Positions 7,891 to 14,012 of a DNA stretch of 25,008 bases are shown in pieces. The stretch is from Leucobacter sp. UBA1945 (GTDB taxonomy: Bacteria; Actinomycetota; Actinomycetes; Actinomycetales; Microbacteriaceae), in the NCBI GenBank assembly GCA_002336855.1, contig DDEV01000073.1:6489-31496 (forward strand). Reading direction: 5' to 3'. Every line of letters starts with the position of its first letter. Within the stretch, counting starts at the first letter, position 1. Both the position numbers and the translations under genes were made by a program. Under the pieces are notes generated by a model. The model did not search any database and was not told where the DNA came from. It was given only the letters and a program-made list of their open reading frames with translations.

Positions 7891-8520
7891 CTATGAGCTA
7901 ATCTTCACTCGACCCTGCCCAAGATCTTTTCTCGCCTCAGATACAAACCTGCCTTTGGCAACCTCTGCCGAAAAAAGTGCCTCGTTCAGCTCCTTAAACC
8001 CAAAAACCGGGCCCTCGATTTCCGCCGATGCGAGTTTGGTGAAATACGTATCGATTACGTCCGCATAGTTGATCAGTTCCCGAACCGCGGCACCGCTCCC
8101 GAACACCGCAAGTCTCAGCGTAGCTCGATCAAGCTGATCTCGTTCGTCATGGAAACGTTCAATAGCTCCGACAAGCAAAGACATTTCCTCTTCGAAATTG
8201 CCTCCCGGCCCGAGTTCTCCGGATTCGGCCATTCGCTCAGCTTCAGAGGCTCGACCCATACCCGCTTTGAACGAGCGCAGCTCATTTGTCACTCGATGCA
8301 CTATGTCGAGGGTCTCCAAGTACTCTGAGCGTTTGCGCAGGAGCAGTTCCTGCTTTCTTGCAGACCTAATAGAAGTGAACGAGACGAACCAAGTGGTGAG
8401 GCCACCGACTAGTGCACCAGACAACGTTGCAAGCGCGGATATCAAGGGCGAACTCCACCAGATTGGAGCATCTTGGGAGTTTTGGGCTACTTGGAGTAGC
8501 AAAAACAGGGGCTCCAACAC
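7891..8520 (-). CDS. Single-pass membrane protein with helical cytoplasmic tail, unknown function
   Basis: This 209-residue protein is not recognised. It has a short N-terminus, one transmembrane helix at about residues 25-48 (small and hydrophobic residues ending in a Trp-Phe-Val-Ser-Phe segment), then a positively charged stop-transfer (RSARKQ) and a long, charged, mostly helical region with heptad-like Leu/Arg/Glu spacing at about 50-140. This predicts an N-out, C-in orientation with a cytoplasmic coiled-coil-like tail. The start is a GTG at 8518-8520 with AAGGA seven bases upstream. A TTG at the next codon is an alternative. It lies within the rnpB-bounded islet, 264 bases downstream of the HEPN-like gene on the same strand, and may have its own promoter (8559-8589). 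Membrane-tethered helical proteins paired with a HEPN-like protein would fit an accessory or defence role, but that is only inference. Confidence 0.75.
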   Translation of the reverse strand: MLEPLFLLLQVAQNSQDAPIWWSSPLISALATLSGALVGGLTTWFVSFTSIRSARKQELLLRKRSEYLETLDIVHRVTNELRSFKAGMGRASEAERMAESGELGPGGNFEEEMSLLVGAIERFHDERDQLDRATLRLAVFGSGAAVRELINYADVIDTYFTKLASAEIEGPVFGFKELNEALFSAEVAKGRFVSEARKDLGQGRVKISS

Positions 8521-8558
8521 GTGCTTGTCCTTGCTGATCGTTCAATCTAAGTAGGGGC

Positions 8559-8589
8559 ACAATACGACAGTAATCGGCGAACTACTCAA
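8559..8589 (-). promoter_or_regulatory. Possible promoter of the membrane protein gene
   Basis: On the minus strand TTGAGT (8584-8589) and TATTGT (8559-8564) are separated by 19 bases, a little long for a standard promoter. The expected start would leave a leader of roughly 30 bases carrying the AAGGA ribosome binding site. A perfect inverted repeat lies just upstream. Confidence 0.35.
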
Positions 8590-8593
8590 CCCT

Positions 8594-8610
8594 GATCATT
8601 CCAGATGATC
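8594..8610. repeat. Inverted repeat upstream of the islet promoter, operator candidate
   Basis: GATCAT and ATGATC flank a five-base spacer (TCCAG). The dyad sits four bases upstream of the putative -35 element at 8584-8589. Size and position suit a regulator-binding site, but no regulator gene lies in the islet. Confidence 0.4.
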
Positions 8611-8749
8611 GTTTCGATGCAAACCTCATCGCAATTCGAGCGCTCCAACCACCATTCCGACTGGCACAGCCAGCCTACCTAGTAGCAAGGAGAGCACTCG
8701 TCGGTGATCCAGTCGAAGTCATACATACTTCCAGGATCGATCAGGTGAA

Positions 8750-8763
8750 GGCTCGCACGAGCC
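8750..8763. terminator. Small hairpin downstream of the HEPN-like gene
   Basis: GGCTCG and CGAGCC flank a two-base centre about 20 bases after the stop codon of the minus-strand HEPN-like gene. The tail is not T-rich, so it is only a weak terminator candidate. Confidence 0.3.
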
Positions 8764-8784
8764 GATCAGATCGCTCTTGGTTCC

Positions 8785-9819
8785 TTACCGCTCATCATTG
8801 GTCGTATTTTGTTTGTCTTGCCACGCCTTCAGCATTGCCGCGTTCTTCTCAGCATCACGAAGGTATTTTTCACTCTTGAAACCCGGGTCGTATGTCTCAA
8901 CGGGTCGAACTTTGTCTGCAGCTCGAGCAAGGTTAAAGTCCGACGCGGCGAGCCGAATAGCTGAGTCCACGACGAAAATATAGCTCGCCTCATAGTGTTC
9001 ACCCGTTGGGTTCTCAAATCGCACGTGGGCGTGCGGCCCCCTCTCGTCACTCGCCAATCGCGTGTGCGTGGGGGCGACAGCATCAAAGTAGGCATACCGG
9101 CTCAGGTCAATGCCCATCGCGGAAAGTTTGACCCGCTTGTCCAGTGCCTCCACCCAGCCTTGAAACTCTCTGAAGGGGCGCTCCCACCCCCAGTCCCCGC
9201 CGCTAACGTGAGTAGACGATCGGGGGCTTACGTCAAAAATCGAGCGCCATCCGTCTAGGCTTTTCCTGTTCGCGTAGTCGTCTACAGCGAGATCAAACGC
9301 GGACCTCAGATAGCTCAAGGCGTTGATGATGTCATTCTTCTGGGCGAACTCATCTGCCTTCTCAATAAACTTGCGTACATCCTCATGCTTCACGAATGCG
9401 AGCATCGAGATATCGTCTAGTTCAGTTCCGAAGGCAACCCGCACTAGCTCATGCACGAGCGTTACGGCCACATCGTAGTGTCTACGCAGCGTCTCGTCTC
9501 GCAGCTGGTTGCCGTGATGTTTGAAACCCACACGCGCGTTATTCAAAGCAATTGCTGATGAACGCATACCTGCTAGTTCGGGAGGAGACCCGAGCTTGAG
9601 CGTCACGGCATCGAGTAGCTTGTCAAAATCACTTCTTGCCTTCACATCTGCGCGGACATGCTCGGCGACTGCACCCAGAGCAGATTCGACAACGTCCTGC
9701 ATGGAGTTAATCGCGAGTACATTTATCGGCGGTGGCTGCCTGACCTGCTCAGCAGAAACAAGGAGCTGGTAGCGGATAAGGCTGAGGCGTTCAATTTCGG
9801 CTTCTGTGATCTCAGCCAA
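8785..9819 (-). CDS. Unrecognised protein with HEPN-like N-terminal domain
   Basis: From the TTG at 9817-9819 the protein has 344 residues. The N-terminal ~130 residues are helical and contain LNNARVGFKHHG, an R-x4-H motif (Arg96, His101) like that of HEPN-fold RNases and of abortive-infection proteins. The residue after Arg is Val rather than the usual polar residue, so catalysis is uncertain. The middle (about 140-185) is helical and repeat-like, and the C-terminal third has a probable beta-rich segment and a Lys/Glu-rich end. Start choice: GGAGG lies five bases before the TTG, whereas the in-frame ATG at 9862-9864 has no Shine-Dalgarno sequence and directly abuts a -10 box, so it would lie upstream of the transcript. 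It is the larger gene of the rnpB-bounded islet. Function unknown; the HEPN call is pattern-based. Confidence 0.75.
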   Translation of the reverse strand: MAEITEAEIERLSLIRYQLLVSAEQVRQPPPINVLAINSMQDVVESALGAVAEHVRADVKARSDFDKLLDAVTLKLGSPPELAGMRSSAIALNNARVGFKHHGNQLRDETLRRHYDVAVTLVHELVRVAFGTELDDISMLAFVKHEDVRKFIEKADEFAQKNDIINALSYLRSAFDLAVDDYANRKSLDGWRSIFDVSPRSSTHVSGGDWGWERPFREFQGWVEALDKRVKLSAMGIDLSRYAYFDAVAPTHTRLASDERGPHAHVRFENPTGEHYEASYIFVVDSAIRLAASDFNLARAADKVRPVETYDPGFKSEKYLRDAEKNAAMLKAWQDKQNTTNDER

Positions 9820-9864
9820 GAACTCCTCCCTTGTAGAGGATCTTCCTACCAGCTTTGAGTGCAT

Positions 9865-9894
9865 ACAGTAAGTCGAGCTGAACTGTTAGCCCAA
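9865..9894 (-). promoter_or_regulatory. Promoter of the HEPN-like gene
   Basis: On the minus strand TTGGGC (9889-9894) and TACTGT (9865-9870) are separated by 18 bases. Transcription would begin near 9858, giving a leader of about 39 bases that ends in a strong Shine-Dalgarno element and the TTG start at 9819. Two dyads lie upstream (9905-9914 and 9932-9947). Confidence 0.55.
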
Positions 9895-9904
9895 GCTTCA
9901 CGGT

Positions 9905-9914
9905 GTGGGCCCAC
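9905..9914. repeat. 10-bp palindrome upstream of the HEPN-like promoter
   Basis: GTGGGCCCAC, a perfect palindrome, starts ten bases upstream of the -35 element. It could be an operator. No regulator is encoded in the islet. Confidence 0.4.
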
Positions 9915-9931
9915 GTATATTCAATGCTCAT

Positions 9932-9947
9932 GCCTCAATTATGAGGC
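9932..9947. repeat. Perfect 6-bp inverted repeat with 4-base loop
   Basis: GCCTCA, ATTA and TGAGGC form a perfect dyad in the 476-base gene-free stretch between the HEPN-like start and the lipoprotein start. Operator or hairpin; role unknown. Apart from the promoter, the dyads, the large hairpin at 10095 and the rnpB repeat at 10170, I see nothing else in this stretch. Confidence 0.45.
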
Positions 9948-10094
9948 TTAGTCCATTTCCATGATCAGAAGGGAGTCTGTTGCAATGTCGCAGCGGATTC
10001 CCCGGAGGGTATGCCTCGCTCCTGACAAAGGACAGATTCAGACACGATAGCAATGCACGCGCCTGATATCTGGTGATACATGCAATGGCCACCA

Positions 10095-10131
10095 ACCCAC
10101 GCGTTTGCCTGTTCAGGCAGGGTTTGTGGGT
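10095..10131. repeat. Two-tier hairpin near the right islet boundary
   Basis: The outer arms ACCCAC (10095-10100) and GTGGGT (10126-10131) and the inner arms TGCCTG (10106-10111) and CAGGCA (10114-10119) are perfectly complementary. They are separated by internal loops of five and six bases and a two-base centre. The structure ends 38 bases before the right rnpB repeat. It lacks a T-tract, so it is not a typical terminator. It may be a recombination-related structure or an end of the element. Confidence 0.55.
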
Positions 10132-10169
10132 CGATATCACTCGATCAATACCGAGCAAAATAACACGGT

Positions 10170-10197
10170 GAACCCGGCGTATAGCTGGCCGTTTCCT
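10170..10197 (+). repeat. Right copy of rnpB 3'-end direct repeat (putative att site)
   Basis: Bases 10170-10190 are identical to rnpB 7725-7745, and GTTTCCT at 10191-10197 matches 7747-7753 after a one-base deletion. The rest of rnpB and its terminator are absent here, so this is a remnant copy marking the far end of the islet. Sequence to the right returns to the chromosomal background (lipoprotein gene). Confidence 0.85.
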
Positions 10198-10296
10198 TTG
10201 CACGACTGTGCTCGGTCGCCCTACGCAACAATGCCTCCCGCTAGACCTCTCTGACGGAGCCTCGTAGTGTTGAGGCATCGTCAGCAAAGGAGCACC

Positions 10297-10839
10297 ATGA
10301 GAAGCACGGCCGTGTTGTCACTCTGCCTCGCGGTGCTGGTGCTTTCGGGCTGCGCCTCTGAACCGTCCAACGGCGCCGGCTCCTCTCCGCAGAACCACAC
10401 GCCGCCTACTGCGTCCGAGGCCCCCGCGTCTTCCGCTCAAGAAACATTGCCCACAGCAACCGGCACTTTCGTATCTCTCGATGGGCAAACAACCGGCGGG
10501 GTCGAAGTAACTCTTGAGCCATTCACCGAGCCTGATGGATCCGAGACGCAAATAGCGACCATACGCCTTACTGAGCTGCACACACCCTATGACCGGCTCG
10601 GTGTTGGCGGATCAACATCGCCCAGAGGAGACGATCGTTGCTTCGATGACGGCCTGCGGAGCGGCGGCGGCGACATACATCCCGGCACAGAAAACCTGAC
10701 AACCAATATGCCCGCCGAAACTCTCGGACATTCTCTCTACGAAGTCGTATTGATTGTCAACGGCGAGCACTCAAGCTCAGGTTGGAGCGAGTGCATGAAC
10801 AGCGTGATTGCCCGCGCCCCACTGACGTGGTCGGAGTAG
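10297..10839 (+). CDS. Putative lipoprotein, unknown function
   Basis: This 180-residue protein has a lipoprotein signal: Arg at position 2, a hydrophobic stretch, and the lipobox Leu-Ser-Gly-Cys with the modifiable Cys at residue 19. A Ser/Pro/Ala/Thr-rich linker follows and then a globular part with two further Cys residues (DDRCFDD and WSECMNS) that could form a disulfide outside the membrane. No catalytic domain recognised. The ATG at 10297 is preceded by AAAGGAG. An in-frame upstream start near 10267 would destroy the signal-peptide architecture and is rejected. The gene lies just right of the rnpB repeat and is convergent with the DUF164 gene, 13 bases away. Confidence 0.85.
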   Translation: MRSTAVLSLCLAVLVLSGCASEPSNGAGSSPQNHTPPTASEAPASSAQETLPTATGTFVSLDGQTTGGVEVTLEPFTEPDGSETQIATIRLTELHTPYDRLGVGGSTSPRGDDRCFDDGLRSGGGDIHPGTENLTTNMPAETLGHSLYEVVLIVNGEHSSSGWSECMNSVIARAPLTWSE

Positions 10840-10852
10840 AGCTGCTTGCCCC

Positions 10853-11584
10853 CTACTCCTCGTCGCCGACGCGCACGAGAATCGCACCGCTCTGCGGGCA
10901 GTGCACGAGCTCGTCGGGAGCCATCGCGAGAATGTCGCTGAGCTCTGCCGGAGCGAGCTCCATGTTGCTCGCCTCAGAAACCTTGCCGCGCAGCCTGGCG
11001 GCGCCGATACCGATGCGCGCGCGCAGCGATTCGTAGTGCTCGAGCAAATCTCGCTGCAGCTCGGCGGCAAGACCCGCACGATCTCGGGTCGTCGCGGCAA
11101 GCTCGGCGTCGATCTTGGCCTCGGCCTCGCCCATCGCGTCGATGATCGTCTGGCGGCGGCCGTCAACCCCGGCGAGCGCCTCTGACGCCGCGTTGTACAC
11201 GGCCAGCGTCTGCTCGTTCGCCTCCATGAGCTCGAGCTCACGCTCTTCGAGTTCGTTCTGCCTGCGCCCGAGAGTCTCGAGCTCCGCCTGCAGCGCCTGC
11301 GCCTCCTTAGGCGAACTGCTCGCAGCACTCAGCTCGTTGTCGCGCTTGATGCGCTGGCGCACCAGTTCGATGTCGCTTTCGAGGCGCTCGATATCTGCGT
11401 TCTGCGTGTCGAGCTCGCGCTGCAGCGCCATGAATGCGTCTTTCGCAGCAGAGCGCTCGCCCTGCATTGCAGCGAGTTCGGCGCGCTGAGGCAACGCCGC
11501 GCGCTGCTTCTTCAGTCGCGCGAGCGAGTTGTCGAGTGCTTGCAGGTCGAGCAGCAGTCGCTGCTGGCGTGGGCTGGCCTTCAT
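10853..11584 (-). CDS. DUF164-family coiled-coil protein with degenerate zinc ribbon
   Basis: The 243-residue protein is a long antiparallel coiled coil (about residues 10-180, rich in Leu, Glu, Arg and Ala) followed by the family's C-terminal module. In most relatives this module is a C4 zinc ribbon with two CxxC pairs. Here the first pair is replaced by GKVSEASNMEL (200-210) and the second is reduced to CPQSG with a single Cys at 229, so zinc binding in the usual way is not possible. The family's function is not firmly established; nucleic-acid binding has been suggested from the fold. The start ATG overlaps the nif3 stop by four bases (11581-11584), so the two are translationally coupled. 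The same pair is adjacent in M. tuberculosis (Rv2229c-Rv2230c). Confidence 0.9.
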   Translation of the reverse strand: MKASPRQQRLLLDLQALDNSLARLKKQRAALPQRAELAAMQGERSAAKDAFMALQRELDTQNADIERLESDIELVRQRIKRDNELSAASSSPKEAQALQAELETLGRRQNELEERELELMEANEQTLAVYNAASEALAGVDGRRQTIIDAMGEAEAKIDAELAATTRDRAGLAAELQRDLLEHYESLRARIGIGAARLRGKVSEASNMELAPAELSDILAMAPDELVHCPQSGAILVRVGDEE

Positions 11585-12408
11585 GAATCACAGCCTACTG
11601 CGAAGCTCCACACATCGGTGCGCCGCTCGCTCACTCGAAACTCGACACCGGGCAGCGCTTCGGCGAGTCGAGCCGCAGCCCCTTCGAGCCACAGCGACTC
11701 GGCCGCCCAGTGCGAGATGTCGATCAGCGCGGGCCCTCCCGCAACTGCCGACTGCTCGAGCGACTCCTGGGCCGGATGATGCCGCAGATCGCTCGTCACG
11801 TACACATCGGCGCCGATAACCTCGGGGTGGCCGAGCAGGCTGTCGCCTGCTCCCCCGCACAGTGCGACACGCCGAATTTCGCGCGCGGGATCCCCCGCAA
11901 CCCGAACGCCCGACACCGTGGTGGGCAGCACCGATGCGATGCGGTCTGCGAACGCTTCGAGTGTCACCGGTTCGGCGAGCGTTCCGACTCGCCCGATCCC
12001 CGACGTGGGCTCGGCCCCCACCACGAGCGGAGCCGAGTTTTCGAGGCCGAGCCGCGTCGCGAGCACATCGCTTACGCCACCCTCTGGCGCGTCAGCATTG
12101 GTGTGGGCCACGAGCAGCGCGCAATCTGCGCGCAGCAGCGAGGCAAGCAGCGCCCCCTTCGCGGTGTCTTCGGCGATCGTGTGCACGCCGCGCAACAGCA
12201 GCGGGTGGTGCACGAGCAGTGCGTCTGCGCCCCATTCAACGGCCTCGCCGACCGTCGCGTTCACCGCATCGACCGCAAGCAGCACGCGCCTCAGCGGCGC
12301 TTCGTTGCGGCCCGCGACGAGACCTACCCGATCCCAGCTTTCGGCAGTGCCTGCCGGCCAGAAGCCCTCGGCAACACGCCGCAGATCACTCAGCACAAAA
12401 TCAATCAT
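11581..12408 (-). CDS. Nif3-like dinuclear metal centre protein (YbgI/YqfO family)
   Basis: The 275-residue protein belongs to the Nif3/YbgI family, toroidal hexamers with a dinuclear metal site. Metal ligands are recognisable: the His67-His68-Pro motif (LLVHHP), AHTNAD with His102 and Asp106, and the C-terminal DISHWAAE with His233 and Glu237. The biochemical role is debated (often linked to GTP cyclohydrolase I type 2 by annotation only), so I do not assign a reaction. The ATG at 12406-12408 has no Shine-Dalgarno sequence but a TAGCCT box ends six bases upstream, suggesting a leaderless transcript. It overlaps the DUF164 gene by four bases and is divergent from the GAPDH gene. Confidence 0.93.
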   Translation of the reverse strand: MIDFVLSDLRRVAEGFWPAGTAESWDRVGLVAGRNEAPLRRVLLAVDAVNATVGEAVEWGADALLVHHPLLLRGVHTIAEDTAKGALLASLLRADCALLVAHTNADAPEGGVSDVLATRLGLENSAPLVVGAEPTSGIGRVGTLAEPVTLEAFADRIASVLPTTVSGVRVAGDPAREIRRVALCGGAGDSLLGHPEVIGADVYVTSDLRHHPAQESLEQSAVAGGPALIDISHWAAESLWLEGAAARLAEALPGVEFRVSERRTDVWSFAVGCDS

Positions 12409-12414
12409 GCGTCG

Positions 12415-12420
12415 AGGCTA
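12415..12420 (-). promoter_or_regulatory. -10-like box of nif3, probably leaderless
   Basis: On the minus strand TAGCCT is followed by six bases and then the ATG at 12408. There is no ribosome binding site. The arrangement is identical in spacing to map, SRAP and the thioesterase gene. Confidence 0.45.
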
Positions 12421-12451
12421 CCGCGCCCCGGTGTTTCGGAGCCTTCCATGA

Positions 12452-12457
12452 GATAAT
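12452..12457 (+). promoter_or_regulatory. -10-like box of the GAPDH gene
   Basis: GATAAT would start transcription near 12464 and leave a leader of about 66 bases. The leader begins with a GAAA-capped hairpin (CGCC 12466-12469, GGCG 12474-12477) and contains GGAAGGA about 14 bases before the ATG. No good -35 element is seen. Confidence 0.4.
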
Positions 12458-12529
12458 GCATACGTCGCCGAAAGGCGTCGGCGGGCAGGCCGAACAGACC
12501 GTTTCCCAGGGAAGGAACCCACCGTTCAC

Positions 12530-13969
12530 ATGAACCATCGCGCGGACGCTCATCTTGAAGCGTGGAAGGCCAAGCAGCAGCTCGCGGAGCAGATGATCCC
12601 GCAGATCGGGCAGCTGTACCGCGACCACGACATCGTGATGTCGGTGCACGGGCGCAGCCTGGTTGGCCGCTCGGCGATCGACATCATTCGCGCGCATAGC
12701 TACGCACGCAAGATCGACGAGGTTGAGCTGCCGCTCAGCGAGTCAAGCGCCGTAGTCGAGGCTCTCGCGAAGATTCAGCCGGGCCCGGTCTCGGTTGATC
12801 TCGCACTGCTGGCAAACGGCTTCCGCGAATCGGGCAGCTCCGACCTCGAGACGTACCTGCGCGAGCAGCTCGCACCGGTCATCGACGCGGCTCCCGGCAC
12901 GGGCACCGACGTGGTGCTGTACGGCTTCGGCCGTATCGGCCGTCTGCTCGCTCGCATCATCATCGAGCACTCGGGCAGCGGCAACACCCTGAACCTGCGC
13001 GCGATTGTCGTGCGCAAGGGGTCAGAGAACGACCTTGTTAAGCGCGCCAACCTGCTGCGCCGCGACTCGGTGCACGGCGCGTTCAACGGCACGATCAAGG
13101 TGCTCGAAGAGGAGAACGCGATTCTCGCAAACGGTGTGCGCATTCAGGTGATCTACTCCGACGACCCCGCGAGCGTCGACTACACCCAGTACGGCATCGA
13201 AAATGCGATCCTCGTCGACAACACCGGTCGCTGGCGCGACGCCGAGGGCCTCGGCCAGCACCTGCAGAACCAGGGCATCTCGCGCGTGCTGCTCACGGCT
13301 CCGGGCAAGGGCGACATGCTGAACGTCGTCTACGGCGTGAACAACGACAAGATCACCGACGAGCACACCATCGTTTCGGCGGCTTCGTGCACGACAAACG
13401 CGATCACCCCCGTACTGAAGGTACTCAACGACACCTTCGGCGTGAAGAAGGGGCACGTCGAAACCGTGCACGCGTACACCAACGATCAGAACCTGATCGA
13501 CAACTTCCACAAGGGCGATCGTCGCGGCCGCTCGGCAGCGCTGAACATGGTGCTCACCGAGACCGGCGCAGCGAAGGCAGTCTCGAAGGCGCTACCCGAG
13601 TTCGAGGGCAAGCTCACCGGCAACGCGATCCGCGTTCCGACGCCCGACGTGTCGATGGCTGTGCTCAACTTGCAGTTCGAGCGCGAGGTGACTCGCGAAG
13701 AGATCAACGAACACCTCGAGCAGGTTTCGCTGACCGGCGCGCTGCGCACCCAGATCGACTACGTCGAGTCGCCCGAGGTCGTATCAATGGACTTCGTCGG
13801 CTCGAACCGAGCCGGTATCGTCGACGGCCTCGCTACCATCGCCACTGGCGATAGCGCCGTCGTCTACGTCTGGTACGACAACGAGTACGGCTACAGCTGC
13901 CAGGTTGTTCGCATCATCGAGCAGCTCTCGGGCAGCCACCCGATGCAGCTGCCGATGCGCAACGTATAA
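12530..13969 (+). CDS. gapB: Glyceraldehyde-3-phosphate dehydrogenase, long GapB-like form
   Basis: This 479-residue protein is about 140 residues longer than the usual glycolytic GAPDH. It has an N-terminal helical extension of roughly 120 residues, then the Rossmann segment LYGFGRIGRLLARI, then the catalytic SCTTN motif with nucleophile Cys287 and the partner His314 (VETVHAYT), and KLTGNAIRVPTPD. The same layout and length occur in Corynebacterium glutamicum GapB (480 residues), a mainly gluconeogenic enzyme that accepts NADP; a gluconeogenic role here is inference. The ATG at 12530 lies 13 bases after GGAAGGA, a long spacing. A universal stress protein gene follows 43 bases downstream, possibly co-transcribed. 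Confidence 0.93.
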   Translation: MNHRADAHLEAWKAKQQLAEQMIPQIGQLYRDHDIVMSVHGRSLVGRSAIDIIRAHSYARKIDEVELPLSESSAVVEALAKIQPGPVSVDLALLANGFRESGSSDLETYLREQLAPVIDAAPGTGTDVVLYGFGRIGRLLARIIIEHSGSGNTLNLRAIVVRKGSENDLVKRANLLRRDSVHGAFNGTIKVLEEENAILANGVRIQVIYSDDPASVDYTQYGIENAILVDNTGRWRDAEGLGQHLQNQGISRVLLTAPGKGDMLNVVYGVNNDKITDEHTIVSAASCTTNAITPVLKVLNDTFGVKKGHVETVHAYTNDQNLIDNFHKGDRRGRSAALNMVLTETGAAKAVSKALPEFEGKLTGNAIRVPTPDVSMAVLNLQFEREVTREEINEHLEQVSLTGALRTQIDYVESPEVVSMDFVGSNRAGIVDGLATIATGDSAVVYVWYDNEYGYSCQVVRIIEQLSGSHPMQLPMRNV

Positions 13970-14012
13970 CCCGAAGAATCGTTCACAGATGATCACTGAG
14001 AAAGGACACCTC

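Larger units (their letters stand above)
7725..10197. mobile_element. Putative integrated islet at the 3' end of rnpB
   Basis: About 2.4 kb is bounded by direct repeats of the rnpB 3' end, has a visibly more AT-rich composition and different codon use than flanking genes, and holds two minus-strand genes with no housekeeping role. This matches the pattern of islands that use the 3' end of a stable RNA gene as attachment site (well known for tRNA and ssrA genes). No integrase, transposase or origin is visible, so it would be a remnant or an element mobilised in trans. The direct repeat is seen; its origin through site-specific integration is inference. Confidence 0.6.

Noticed and set aside
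8198..8554. A 118-codon plus-strand frame opposite the islet membrane protein
   Set aside because: The minus-strand frame has a coherent membrane helix and helical tail and a ribosome binding site; the plus frame has none of these.
10232..10283. Inverted repeats ATGCCTC/GAGGCAT and CTGACG/CGTCAG before the lipoprotein gene, considered as a riboswitch-like leader
   Set aside because: The arms are short, overlap competing pairings and match no known riboswitch. Not enough to call a feature.
9928..10287. A 119-codon minus-strand frame in the islet's gene-poor end
   Set aside because: It runs across the right rnpB repeat, a large hairpin and the lipoprotein upstream region, lacks a ribosome binding site and has no protein-like pattern. 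A real gene here cannot be fully excluded.
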